64,000 nt of DNA, taken from Blastopirellula sediminis (GTDB lineage Bacteria > Planctomycetota > Planctomycetia > Pirellulales > Pirellulaceae). Shown here one piece after another: positions 25,145-34,064 of this stretch. Positions within the stretch are counted from its first letter, which is position 1; each line of letters opens with the position of its first letter. The translations under genes were made by a program, and so were the position numbers. The DNA lies in the NCBI RefSeq assembly GCF_020966755.1, contig NZ_JAJKFT010000010.1:310001-374000 (forward strand), read 5' to 3'. The notes beneath the pieces were generated by a model. The model was not told where the DNA came from. It saw only the letters and a list, made by a program, of their open reading frames with translations, and searched no databases.

Positions 25145-25681
25145 ATGGCGCGGAATGTAGAAATCAAGGCTCGCGTTAGCGACATGAAGCGACTGCGCCA
25201 ATTGGCGGCCGACATCGCGACTGAGGGACCGTGGACGCTCGATCAAGTCGACGTCTTCTTTCAGGCTCACCATGGTCGCTTGAAACTGCGCACGATCAAC
25301 GACGAAGAGTCGGAATTGATCTTCTATCATCGCGACGACCGCGATGGTCCGAAAACGTCAACCTACGCCCGGACGGTCGTGCCTGATCCTGAGGGTCTAC
25401 GTCAGATCCTGTCGGCCGTGCTGGGAGAACTGGGAGAAGTTCGCAAACGCCGCACGCTGTACCTGGTCGGCCAGACGCGAATTCACTTGGACGAAGTGGA
25501 AGACCTCGGCAACTACATGGAACTGGAAGTCGTGCTGCGCGACGACCAGTCGGAATTGGATGGAGAAGACATCGCCGAAGACTTGATGCTCCAGCTCGAG
25601 ATCCGCCGCCGCGACTTGTGCGACGGCGCGTATCTCGATTTGTTTGAATCGTCGCTCGTTCGCCGCGCGGCGGATGAGTGA
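25145..25681 (+). CDS. CYTH domain protein (class IV adenylate cyclase-like)
   Basis: This 178-residue protein begins MARNVEIKARV, the CYTH N-terminal motif, and carries the tunnel residues in GRLKLRTI, ELIFYHRDD, KRRTLYLVGQTRIHLDEVEDLGN and YMELEVVL. The family acts on triphosphates; members include class IV adenylate cyclases and thiamine- or inorganic triphosphatases. LGNYMELEV at the end of the barrel is typical of the CyaB/thermophilic cyclase branch. The ATG at 25145 starts just before the motif; a far longer in-frame extension upstream crosses intergenic repeats and is rejected. Confidence 0.9.
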   Translation: MARNVEIKARVSDMKRLRQLAADIATEGPWTLDQVDVFFQAHHGRLKLRTINDEESELIFYHRDDRDGPKTSTYARTVVPDPEGLRQILSAVLGELGEVRKRRTLYLVGQTRIHLDEVEDLGNYMELEVVLRDDQSELDGEDIAEDLMLQLEIRRRDLCDGAYLDLFESSLVRRAADE

Positions 25682-25695
25682 CGCTGCGGCGTTAA

Positions 25696-26196
25696 TTAGT
25701 TGTCATCGTAGGCGTAGATGTCATAGATCCCCAGGATCACGTATTGACCATTCTCTTCGCCAATTTCGAGCGTCAGCGCCAAACCTTCTTTCGTCGATGG
25801 ATCGACGTAATAGATGTCAGCGAAACCGCGATAGAGTTCATGGGGAGCGCCAATGTCCTGCAAGACGTCTTCGCCGACTTCGTCGACCAGATCGGAAGTG
25901 TCGTAGGCCGTATATTCGATTTCCGCTTTGCTCATCGAGCCGGCTTGCTCCGCCTCACCACCATACGCCTCTTTCGCCTTTTCCGGAGTCATTTGAGCGC
26001 CCGACCAGTAAAGCGGCGCGATCGCTGGCCAATCTTTGTTTTGCAATGCGACTTGCAACTTGCGGGCAAGTTCGTCGACCTTCTGTTTCGTCTCCGGCGA
26101 GACCGGAGGAGAATCGCTCAGGTCGCTAAAGTCGGTCGTCACAATGCAACCCAAAACGGCCGACAAAAGTAGGCAAACGCCGGTCAATCGAAACAT
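25696..26196 (-). CDS. putative lipoprotein, 166 aa
   Basis: The N-terminus MFRLTGVCLLLSAVLGCI is a lipoprotein signal with lipobox AVLGC. The mature part starts with a disordered Asp/Ser/Pro-rich linker (VTTDFSDLSDSPP), then a ~120-residue alpha/beta domain that resembles an SnoaL/NTF2-like fold in layout (helix KVDELARKLQVALQNKDWPAIAPLY, later strands GLALTLEIGEENGQYVILGIYDIYAYDD), though this is a guess. The start at 26196 follows GGGGGAATTGGCG. A TTG six bases upstream is possible. It is convergent with the CYTH gene, 14 bp apart. Confidence 0.75.
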   Translation of the reverse strand: MFRLTGVCLLLSAVLGCIVTTDFSDLSDSPPVSPETKQKVDELARKLQVALQNKDWPAIAPLYWSGAQMTPEKAKEAYGGEAEQAGSMSKAEIEYTAYDTSDLVDEVGEDVLQDIGAPHELYRGFADIYYVDPSTKEGLALTLEIGEENGQYVILGIYDIYAYDDN

Positions 26197-26388
26197 CGCC
26201 AATTCCCCCAGATGAGCAGTTCGGACACTACAACAAAATATGGGTATCAGAGTTTGCCTGGGAAAGCCAATGAAACTTGCTCATTCCCGACTAATTGCGT
26301 CCGAATCAATCGTCGACCGGACCAACTTCTTGAGGTATCCTGGCAAATGACCTTCCGCCGGTTCCCCACATTTCCCGCCGAGCATCTC

Positions 26389-27114
26389 ATGCCATATCGC
26401 CTATCCGCATCGCTCTTTCTACTGCTTGCCTTGTTGGCTCCGATCGCCGCCGAAGAGATCCCGCCGGCGCTGACTGAGTACCAAGGGCGGACGATCGCCC
26501 AGACGATGCACTACCTGGGCGCTCCGTGGCTGATCCGCGAATCGCGCGAACGGGAAGAAGATTGCACGACGATGTTGAAGCACCTCGGCCTGAAGCCGGG
26601 GATGACCGCGTGCGATATGGGATGCGGCAACGGCTTTTACTCGCTGAAGTTGGCCGAAGCGGTCGGCGAGCAGGGGAAAGTGCTGGCGGTCGACATTCAG
26701 CCGGAGATGCTTCGGCTGCTGCAGGCTCGGGCCGAAGAGGCCGAGATCACCAACATTGAGAAGATCCTGGGGGACGTCCACGATCCGAAGCTGCCGGTCG
26801 GCCAGGTCGACCTGATCCTGTGCATCGACGTCTACCACGAGTTCTCGCACCCCGAGCAGATGCTGGCCGCGATGCGCAAGTCTCTGAAACCGACCGGGCG
26901 GCTCGTTTTGGTCGAGTTTCGGGCCGAAGACGACAATGTGCCGATCAAGCCGCTGCACAAAATGAGTAAAGAGCAGGTCAACAAAGAGCTGACGGCCAAC
27001 GGTTTTCGCCTGGCCCGGCAGTTCGACGGGCTTCCCTGGCAGCATATGATGTTCTTCGCCCGGGACGACGCCCCCGAGGAGCCCCCCACAAAGACGGAAG
27101 CCCCTACCCAATAG
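26389..27114 (+). CDS. exported class I SAM-dependent methyltransferase
   Basis: The ATG at 26389 gives MPYRLSASLFLLLALLAPIAAE, a clear signal peptide, so the protein (241 aa) is probably outside the cytoplasm, unusual for a SAM enzyme. Residues ~90-110 hold the SAM loop DMGCGNGFYSLKLAE, then VLAVDIQPEML (acidic end of strand 2), and LILCIDVYHEF (motif post I). Planctomycetes and other PVC bacteria have such exported-looking methyltransferases with a similar HYLGAPWLIR opening. The substrate is unknown. The gene lies between the lipoprotein and glnE. Confidence 0.88.
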   Translation: MPYRLSASLFLLLALLAPIAAEEIPPALTEYQGRTIAQTMHYLGAPWLIRESREREEDCTTMLKHLGLKPGMTACDMGCGNGFYSLKLAEAVGEQGKVLAVDIQPEMLRLLQARAEEAEITNIEKILGDVHDPKLPVGQVDLILCIDVYHEFSHPEQMLAAMRKSLKPTGRLVLVEFRAEDDNVPIKPLHKMSKEQVNKELTANGFRLARQFDGLPWQHMMFFARDDAPEEPPTKTEAPTQ

Positions 27115-27195
27115 AGATTTACGTTGCGACTACCACGTTAGCCGGGTCTGGCCTAGAATAGTGTTTTGCGCCCCCCACCGTCGTCGCTTGGCTCT

Positions 27196-30100
27196 ATGGA
27201 AATCGATCAACTTTCCGACTTACTTGAGAAAGACGCCAACCTGGCCTCTTGGCTCCAGCAGTTGCGTATCGCGGACGTCGCTCGGGGACGCGACAACATC
27301 CGGAGTCTTGCCAGCCATTCGATTCCGGCCGATCTGCTCGTTTTTCTGCTGAACCAGTTAGAGCGACTGCTGCCGATTTCGAGCGATCCAGACATGGCGC
27401 TCAACAATCTGGAGCGGCTCTTCCAAGCCAGCCGCAGTCCGCTCTCGATGGCGAGCCTGTTCGAGCGCGATCTCCGTTCGCTGGAGACGCTGCTGCGGAT
27501 CTTCGCGACGAGCCAGGCGCTGGCCGACCAGTTGATCTACGATCCTGAAAGCTTCGAGCTTCTCCGCATCACCGACGGCCAACCGATCGCCCGGCAAATG
27601 CTGGTCGACGACGTCGTCTGCGAAGTGAAGGCGCTCCAAGACGAAAAAGCGATCATGACGGCGCTCCGCCGCTTTAAGCGGCGCGAGACGTTGCGGATCG
27701 CTTACGGCGACGTCATCCGCGAACAATCGATCAGCGTCGTCACGCGGCAGATCTCGTATCTGGCCGACGCGCTGCTCGAAGCGGCGGTCGCCGCCGCCTA
27801 TCGCTTGATGCAACCGCGGTACGGTCGCCCGATGGTCAAAGCGACCGGCCCCAATGGTCGTCGTCCCGCACGCTTCGTCGTGCTGGCGCTCGGGAAGCTA
27901 GGTGGCGTTGAGCTGAACTACTCCAGCGACGTCGACCTGATTTTCGTCTATGACGAAAACGGCATGACCGACGGCGAGAAGAAAATCACCAACGGCGAAT
28001 TCTTCGATCGGCTCTCACAGCGCGTGCTGAAGCTGCTCGGCGAACCGACGGAACTCGGCGCGCCGTATCGCATTGATATGCGACTCCGTCCCGAAGGAAG
28101 TCGCGGGCCGCTGGTCGTCAGTCTCGAGTCGGCGCTCCACTACTACGACGTCCTCGGCCGCACCTGGGAACGCCAGGCGTTCGTCAAAGCCCGCAGCGTC
28201 GCCGGCAATCATGATCTCGGCGAAGAGTTGCTGACGCAGCTGGAACCGTGGATCTATCGCCGCTATTTAAGCCGCGCCGACATCTCCGGCATCAAGGCGC
28301 TGAAGCGCCGGATCGAGAAGCGGGCCGAGCGGGAGACGACCGACGACACCAACGTGAAGACCGGTCGCGGTGGGATCCGCGACATCGAATTTGTGATTCA
28401 GTTTTTGCAGCTGCTCAACGGCGGCGACTTGCCGGGCATTCGAACCGGCAACACGCTAGAAGCGATCGCTGCGCTCGAAGGCGCCGGTTGTTTAACGCAG
28501 CAAGAGCGAACGATCCTGGAAGAGAACTACGCCTTCCTCCGCAAGCTGGAACATCGTCTGCAGATCATGTTCGACCTGCAAACCCACACCCTGCCGAGCG
28601 ACGAAAAGGAACTGACGAAAGTCGCGCTCCGCATGGGTTACGAACATGGCGAAGACCAATCGGCCCTCGCCGCGTTCCAAAAAGACTATACCGAGAAGAC
28701 TGAGCTGAATCGGAAGATTCTCGATCACCTGCTGCATGACGCGTTTCCCGGCGACGACGACACCGCACCGACCATCGACCTGGTGCTCGATCCCGAGCCG
28801 GGCGATGAGATGATCGACGAAGTGCTGACCGGCTACGGATTTCATTATCCGAAGAACGCCTACGACAACCTGATGGCGCTGACGACCGAGAAGGTTCGCT
28901 TCCTCTCGACCAGACGCTGCCGTCACTTTTTGGCGGCGATCAGCCCGCAGTTGCTCGAAGCGATTTCGACGACGCCTGATCCCGACTCGACGCTGATCAA
29001 CCTGGCCCAGGTCAGCGATTCGCTCGGCGGCAAAGGGATCTTGTGGGAGCTGTTCAGCGCGAACCCGGCGACGCTTAACTTGTATGTGCGGCTCTGCGCC
29101 GGCAGTCCTTACCTTTCGAGCATCCTGATCAGCCATCCCGGTATGATCGACGAGTTGATGGACTCGCTGATGCTCGACAAGCTGCCGACGCGAGAAACGC
29201 TCGACAAGACGCTGACCGAACTTTGCCGCGGCGCCGAAGACATCACCCCGATCCTCCACAGCTTCAAGAACCTGATGCACTTGCGCGTCGGCGTGCTCGA
29301 CATGCTGGGGAAGAAGGATCTGCAAGCGCGGCTGGAAACGCTCTCCGACATCGCCGAGATCTGCGTCAAGCGAATCGTCGAGCGGGAATACGATCATCTG
29401 AGCCAACGCTTTGGCGAACCATGGTTGCCGGAAGATCGCCGCTGCGAAATGGTGATCGTCGGTCTTGGCAAACTGGGGGGGCGCGAACCGAACTACCATA
29501 GCGATCTCGACCTGATCTTCCTGTACGAAGGGGAAGGGCAGACCCATCCGGTCAATGGCAAGGGACGCCCCGGCAGCGCGACCAGCAACCAACACTTCTT
29601 CGGTCAGCTGGCGCAGCGCATTTTAAAGTCGATCAGCGAGCTTGGTCCTTATGGGCGACTTTACGAAACCGACGCTCGGCTGCGACCGACCGGCAAGCAT
29701 GGTCCGCTGGCCGTCTCGTTCGACGAGTTCTATCGCTACCACGTCGAAGGGCTCGGACAGCTGTGGGAACGTCAGGCGCTCTGCAAGGCGCGTCCTGTCT
29801 ATGGTTCGCCCGAAGCGTGCCGGAGCGCCGAAGACCTGATCCGTAACGTGATCTTGGCGAAGTCGTGGCAACCTGATTACGCCGTCGAGATTCGCGACAT
29901 GCGGCGACGGATGGAAGAGACGGCGACCAACGCCAACTTGAAGCGCGGCCCCGGCGGTACCGTCGACATCGAGTTCGTCGTGCAGATGTTGCAAATGGCG
30001 AGCGTCGCCGAACAAGGGGAAGTGCTCGTCCCGAATACGATCGACGCCCTCAACGCTCTCCATGAGGCAGGTCGCCTGGCGGACGACGACTACGCGCACT

Positions 30101-30336
30101 TTCATGATTCGTACGAGTTTCTGCGGATCGTCGAAGCGCGACTTCGTTTGATGAATACGACCGCGCGACACGATCTGCCGAAAGAACGGCTGGAAGTAGC
30201 AAAGCTCGCTTATCTGTTGGGCGATATGAATGGCGCCCAGCTGTTGCGCGAGTGCCGCAAACTGGCCCGCGAAACGCGACGCCGCTTTGAGCGGATTTTC
30301 AGCGAAGCGGCGCAGCTAGCGCCTGCTTCGTCGTAG
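27196..30336 (+). CDS. glnE: glutamine synthetase adenylyltransferase/deadenylylase
   Basis: GlnE adds AMP to, and removes it from, glutamine synthetase in response to nitrogen status. The 1046-residue protein carries two nucleotidyltransferase domains with the family motif: GKLGGVELNYSSDVDLIF in the N-terminal half and GKLGGREPNYHSDLDLIF in the C-terminal half, each followed by a RLRPEGSRGPL/RLRPTGKHGPL loop and a GRGGIRDIEF/GPGGTVDIEF segment. Length fits bacterial GlnE (about 950-1000, slightly longer here). The ATG at 27196 begins MEIDQLSDLLEKD; a TTG 30 bases upstream is less likely. No glnA or glnB is in the window. Confidence 0.95.
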   Translation: MEIDQLSDLLEKDANLASWLQQLRIADVARGRDNIRSLASHSIPADLLVFLLNQLERLLPISSDPDMALNNLERLFQASRSPLSMASLFERDLRSLETLLRIFATSQALADQLIYDPESFELLRITDGQPIARQMLVDDVVCEVKALQDEKAIMTALRRFKRRETLRIAYGDVIREQSISVVTRQISYLADALLEAAVAAAYRLMQPRYGRPMVKATGPNGRRPARFVVLALGKLGGVELNYSSDVDLIFVYDENGMTDGEKKITNGEFFDRLSQRVLKLLGEPTELGAPYRIDMRLRPEGSRGPLVVSLESALHYYDVLGRTWERQAFVKARSVAGNHDLGEELLTQLEPWIYRRYLSRADISGIKALKRRIEKRAERETTDDTNVKTGRGGIRDIEFVIQFLQLLNGGDLPGIRTGNTLEAIAALEGAGCLTQQERTILEENYAFLRKLEHRLQIMFDLQTHTLPSDEKELTKVALRMGYEHGEDQSALAAFQKDYTEKTELNRKILDHLLHDAFPGDDDTAPTIDLVLDPEPGDEMIDEVLTGYGFHYPKNAYDNLMALTTEKVRFLSTRRCRHFLAAISPQLLEAISTTPDPDSTLINLAQVSDSLGGKGILWELFSANPATLNLYVRLCAGSPYLSSILISHPGMIDELMDSLMLDKLPTRETLDKTLTELCRGAEDITPILHSFKNLMHLRVGVLDMLGKKDLQARLETLSDIAEICVKRIVEREYDHLSQRFGEPWLPEDRRCEMVIVGLGKLGGREPNYHSDLDLIFLYEGEGQTHPVNGKGRPGSATSNQHFFGQLAQRILKSISELGPYGRLYETDARLRPTGKHGPLAVSFDEFYRYHVEGLGQLWERQALCKARPVYGSPEACRSAEDLIRNVILAKSWQPDYAVEIRDMRRRMEETATNANLKRGPGGTVDIEFVVQMLQMASVAEQGEVLVPNTIDALNALHEAGRLADDDYAHFHDSYEFLRIVEARLRLMNTTARHDLPKERLEVAKLAYLLGDMNGAQLLRECRKLARETRRRFERIFSEAAQLAPASS

Positions 30337-30580
30337 TTGATTCGGTTCCAAAGATTTTTCTGCGCAGCGCTCTCTCTCCTCTGCGCAGATCGCCGGAAAA
30401 ACGAGCGAAATCGCGAACCTTGGAGCGTATGATCGTCTCACCACTGGCCTGTGAAGTTTCGCGGTTTTCGCGCTAGTCGCGCCAAAACGCTTTACGACTC
30501 GCCGCTCACCCTTTCATACTGAAGCGAATATCGCTGCTCGATCGTCGCTGCTTGCAGCTTTAGAAACCTTGGAGACGCAC

Positions 30581-32254
30581 GTGAAACGTTCCCGCTTTCT
30601 CTGGATGCTTTTGTTCTGCTTCGCCCCTATTCTCTCGGCGACCGCCGCCGAGCCTGACGCCGCTCCTCCGCTTCAACTCTACCAAGGCTTTGAAGGGTAC
30701 CAGCGCGACGTGACGACCGATTCGGCCGAAGCGCAGAAGTGGTTCAATCAAGGCATCCAACTTCTCTACGGCTTTAACCACGACGAAGCGATTCGCTCCT
30801 TCGAGAAGGCGGCCGAGATCGATCCGTCGTGTGCGATGGCCTGGTGGGGCTCCGCCTATGCTCGCGGCTTGCACATCAACAATCCGCAAATGGGGGAAGA
30901 ACAAAGCAAACTAGCCGATAAAGCGGCCGCCAAAGCGGTCGCGGCGCTCGATCAAGAATCGCCGGTTGAACAAGCGCTCGTTCGCGCCTTGCGTACGCGA
31001 TACGCGGTGCCGGTCCCGGAGGATCGCCGTCCGCTCGACGAAGCGTACGCCGCCGCGATGAACAAGGTCTGGCGGCAATTCCCGGACGATGCTGACGTCG
31101 GCGCTCTCTATGCCGAGTCGCTGATGAATCTGCAGCCCTGGGATCTTTGGACCGCCGATTCGGCGCCGAAGGGACGGGTCTTTGAGATCCTGGCGGTGCT
31201 CGAAAATACGCTCGCCAAAGCCCCCAACCATCCCGGCGCCAATCATTTTTACATCCACGCGATTGAAGCTTCCCCCTGGCCCGAGAAAGGGCTCGACGCG
31301 GCGAATCGCCTGGCCAAGCTCGTCCCAGGCTCCGGCCATTTGGTTCACATGCCGTCGCACATCTACATTCGGACCGGCAAATACGCCGAAGCGACCGACG
31401 CCAACGCCACAGCGATCAAGGCGGACGAAGCCTACTTTGCGAAAGCGCCGAAGCCCGACTTCTATAGCCTCTATTTCATGCACAACGTTCACTTTCTCGC
31501 TTACGCGGCGATGATGGACGGGCGTTATCAAACGGCGATCGACGCCGCTCGCAAGATCGAAGAGGTCATCCCGCCTGACTTTTTGAAGAACTACGTCAAA
31601 ATGGCGGACGGGTTCATGCCGACCACGTTGCACGTGATGATCCGCTTCGGGAAATGGAAGGAAATTCTCGACGAACCGGAGCCGGACGATTGGCGGATGT
31701 TCAGTCGCGCCGAACGTCACTTCGCGCGCTCGGTCGCTTACTCGGCCCTTGGCCAAACCGACAAAGCGCAAGAGGAGATCGACCAGCTCGATCAGATCGT
31801 CGCCGAGATGGGGGACGACTGGAAAATGGGGAACAACCCGGCCAAAGACGTGCTGGCGATCGCGCGGAAGATGGCGGTCGGCGAACTCGCATTTCGTGAT
31901 GGGCGAACCGATGAAGCGTTCGCCGAACTACGCGACGCGGTTGCGATGGAAGAGAAGCTGACCTACGACGAACCGCCGGGCTGGATGCAGCCGGTGCGAC
32001 ATGCGCTTGGCGCGCTGCTATTGGCCGATGGTCACGCGGACGAAGCGGAAGAGGTTTACGTCGCCGACCTGGAAGATCATCCTAACAACGCCTGGTCGCT
32101 GCTCGGACTGCAACAAGCGATCGGTCGCCAAGGTCGGATCGAAGAAGCGGATGCGATGAACGATCGTGTGCAAACCGCTTGGGCCCGCGCCGACGTCAAA
32201 CCGATCGCCAGCTGTTATTGCCATCCTGACGCGCGAGCGCAAGGCGCCGATTAG
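30581..32254 (+). CDS. secreted TPR-repeat protein, 557 aa
   Basis: The protein has a signal peptide (FLWMLLFCFAPILSATAAE), then a TPR region. The first repeat AQKWFNQGIQLLYGFNHDEAIRSF and its neighbour AAEIDPSCAMAWWGSAYARG are canonical TPR helices with the usual small residues; further repeats run to the C-terminus. The YGFNHDEA and AWWGSAYA segments are shared with a family of planctomycete/Bacteroidetes periplasmic TPR proteins of unknown role. The GTG at 30581 is used because GGAG stands upstream and the signal follows; a TTG 12 bases earlier also opens the frame. It overlaps the convergent CDF gene by 4 bp. Confidence 0.85.
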   Translation: MKRSRFLWMLLFCFAPILSATAAEPDAAPPLQLYQGFEGYQRDVTTDSAEAQKWFNQGIQLLYGFNHDEAIRSFEKAAEIDPSCAMAWWGSAYARGLHINNPQMGEEQSKLADKAAAKAVAALDQESPVEQALVRALRTRYAVPVPEDRRPLDEAYAAAMNKVWRQFPDDADVGALYAESLMNLQPWDLWTADSAPKGRVFEILAVLENTLAKAPNHPGANHFYIHAIEASPWPEKGLDAANRLAKLVPGSGHLVHMPSHIYIRTGKYAEATDANATAIKADEAYFAKAPKPDFYSLYFMHNVHFLAYAAMMDGRYQTAIDAARKIEEVIPPDFLKNYVKMADGFMPTTLHVMIRFGKWKEILDEPEPDDWRMFSRAERHFARSVAYSALGQTDKAQEEIDQLDQIVAEMGDDWKMGNNPAKDVLAIARKMAVGELAFRDGRTDEAFAELRDAVAMEEKLTYDEPPGWMQPVRHALGALLLADGHADEAEEVYVADLEDHPNNAWSLLGLQQAIGRQGRIEEADAMNDRVQTAWARADVKPIASCYCHPDARAQGAD

Positions 32255-33168
32255 TCAACGCTTGAGTGAACGTGCGGGTAGGGTTCTAGATGGACCAATA
32301 CGTCGCGCAGCTGGGCGAACTGGCCGATAAGTTTGTCCTTCACGAGATGTCCGATCCGATGCCCCTCTTCGACCGTAAGACGGGCGTCGACTTCGATGTG
32401 AATATCGGCGAGGAATTCGATACCGGTCTTGCGCACCCAGAGCTTTTCAACCGCGCAAACCCCCTCGACCTCTTCCGCAGCGGCGCGAATTTGTTGGATC
32501 AGTTCGGCGTTGGCCTGCGGATCAAGCAATTCGCTGGTGCTTTGGAGAAAGATCTGGCCGGTGTTCCATAGAATCGCCGCCACCACAATCAGCGCCGCAG
32601 CTTCGTCGGCCCACATGTAATCCGGGCCACCCCACCGAACGACCGCCAAGCCGATCAACACCGCAAGCGAACAAAGGGCGTCGCTTCGATGATCCCACGC
32701 CGCAGCGGCGATCGACAACGATTGCGTCCGGCGACTGATCGTTATCTTGTACCAGAAGAGAGACTCTTTGATCACGATGTTGGCCGCCGCGATCCACATC
32801 GTCCAAATTGCCGGGACCGGGTGCTCCGATCCCAAACGACTAATCGCCTCCCAGCCGATAAACAAAGCGGAAATCATGATCAACATCGAAACGTTGGACG
32901 CTGCGACCGCCTCGGCACGCGTATGACCATAAGGATGCTCATCATCCGCGGGCCGCTGAGCGTACCAGAGTCCAAAGATCACCACGATCGACGTCAGCGA
33001 ATCGCCGAGCGAGTTCACCGCGTCAGAGATTAGCGCGAACGAACTTCCCAACACGCCGCCGACCAACTTCACAATCCCCAGCGACAAGTTCACGCTCAAT
33101 CCCAACCAGGCGGCGCGCGATGCGCTGCGGTAAAGATGAGCGGGCGTAGAGTCAGGGGCTGGATTCAA
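32251..33168 (-). CDS. cation diffusion facilitator (metal exporter)
   Basis: This 305-residue protein has six predicted helices and a C-terminal cytoplasmic metallochaperone-like domain (VCAVEKLWVRKTGIEFLADIHIEVD). In the family, TM2 and TM5 each carry a metal-binding (H/D)xxxD pair. Here TM2 reads DAVNSLGD, so the first ligand is Asn52 with Asp56, and TM5 reads AWDHRSDAL, so the pair is Asp159/Asp163 rather than His/Asp. An Asn/Asp-rich site is unlike Zn-exporting members and would fit Mn or Fe export, an inference. It is transcribed toward the TPR gene and its 3' end overlaps that gene by 4 bp. Confidence 0.88.
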   Translation of the reverse strand: MNPAPDSTPAHLYRSASRAAWLGLSVNLSLGIVKLVGGVLGSSFALISDAVNSLGDSLTSIVVIFGLWYAQRPADDEHPYGHTRAEAVAASNVSMLIMISALFIGWEAISRLGSEHPVPAIWTMWIAAANIVIKESLFWYKITISRRTQSLSIAAAAWDHRSDALCSLAVLIGLAVVRWGGPDYMWADEAAALIVVAAILWNTGQIFLQSTSELLDPQANAELIQQIRAAAEEVEGVCAVEKLWVRKTGIEFLADIHIEVDARLTVEEGHRIGHLVKDKLIGQFAQLRDVLVHLEPYPHVHSSVD

Positions 33169-33209
33169 GGTATGGGGAACTCAAAGGGAGTGAAGCGACT
33201 TTTTCATTA

Positions 33210-33365
33210 GTAGGCCGAAGCGCAAGCGAGGGAAATGCGATCGCAAGGAAATGACTAATGTCTAATCCCTAATGAAGAACGAACTCGCAATTCTTCGATT
33301 AGACATTAGGCCTTAGTCATTCGACGTCTTCCTAACGCACTTCCCTCGCTGGCGCTTCGGGCTAC
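33210..33365. repeat. paired palindromic element, family B, copy 2
   Basis: Arms at 33210-33239 and 33336-33365 (core GCGCAAGCGAGGGAA) are imperfect reverse complements. Inside them ATGACTAATGTCTAAT (from 33250) pairs with ATTAGACATTAGGCCTTAGTCAT, making a second nested palindrome. It fills the 301-bp gap between the CDF and cytochrome genes, together with a terminator. Confidence 0.85.
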
Positions 33366-33401
33366 TATTTCGGGGCTCGTCTATCGTGGCGGAAGGTAGG
33401 T

Positions 33402-33447
33402 AAAAAGAAAAGGCCGGCGGAGCGAATTTCTCGCCTCCGTCGGCCTT
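33402..33447 (-). terminator. intrinsic terminator of cytochrome c'-like gene
   Basis: On the minus strand, AAGGCCGACGGAGGCG (33432-33447) pairs with CGCTCCGCCGGCCTT (33410-33425) with one mismatch, and the stem is followed by TTCTTTTT. It lies 22 bp after the stop of the gene at 33470. Confidence 0.8.
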
Positions 33448-33469
33448 GGATTGCCGCAGTTTTCATTCG

Positions 33470-33907
33470 CTAGGGAGCGAGTTGATGTTCGCCATGAGCG
33501 AACTTGGTGTGGCAAGCGTTGCACTTCTGCAGCATCGCCTTGTAGGCGGTTGTCGCAGCGGCGTAATCTTTCTTTTTGGCGGCGCGATACAGATCACCAC
33601 CCAGTTCTCGCGTCGCGATCGAATATTCATTCCATTCAGCAGCGCCTTCTTCCGGAGCACGCGACAGGAGGAGATTACCGCTCTCGGCCAGAATCAGCGA
33701 CGTCGATTTGATTTCTTTCCAGACGGCGTTTTCTTTCGGCTCGGCCGCCATCGCGGGCTTCAGGCGTTTGTAGGTCGGCTGATAAACGTATTCCATGAAT
33801 TCGTGCATGTCGCTTTCGACCGGCTTCGGCTCCGCCGCATTGGCTTGACCGAGCGAGCAGCACAACGCTGCAGCGACGCAGCTCAACAAGCAAAGTTGAT
33901 ATTTCAT
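33470..33907 (-). CDS. secreted c-type cytochrome, c'/c556-like
   Basis: The 145-residue protein has a signal peptide (ending QANAAE near residue 25) and one heme-binding CNACH at residues 129-133, close to the C-terminus. This position, together with four predicted amphipathic helices before it, is the plan of cytochrome c' and c556, and differs from class I cytochromes where CxxCH is N-terminal. It probably carries electrons or binds small gases such as NO in the periplasm; which one cannot be told. It is a lone gene with its own terminator. The start at 33907 gives the signal directly. Confidence 0.85.
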   Translation of the reverse strand: MKYQLCLLSCVAAALCCSLGQANAAEPKPVESDMHEFMEYVYQPTYKRLKPAMAAEPKENAVWKEIKSTSLILAESGNLLLSRAPEEGAAEWNEYSIATRELGGDLYRAAKKKDYAAATTAYKAMLQKCNACHTKFAHGEHQLAP

Positions 33908-34064
33908 TCCGGGGTCACTCCTAGCAATTTGGTGAATTCTTCGACGCGAATGCAGCGGGACGCATCCCGAATCGCGACGATTGATAGTCGAGCAGAACGC
34001 GCAATAAGCGACGTCTTTGTAACCTTAGTTCTCGCCTGAATGAGTGTCAATGAAGGGGAATCCC

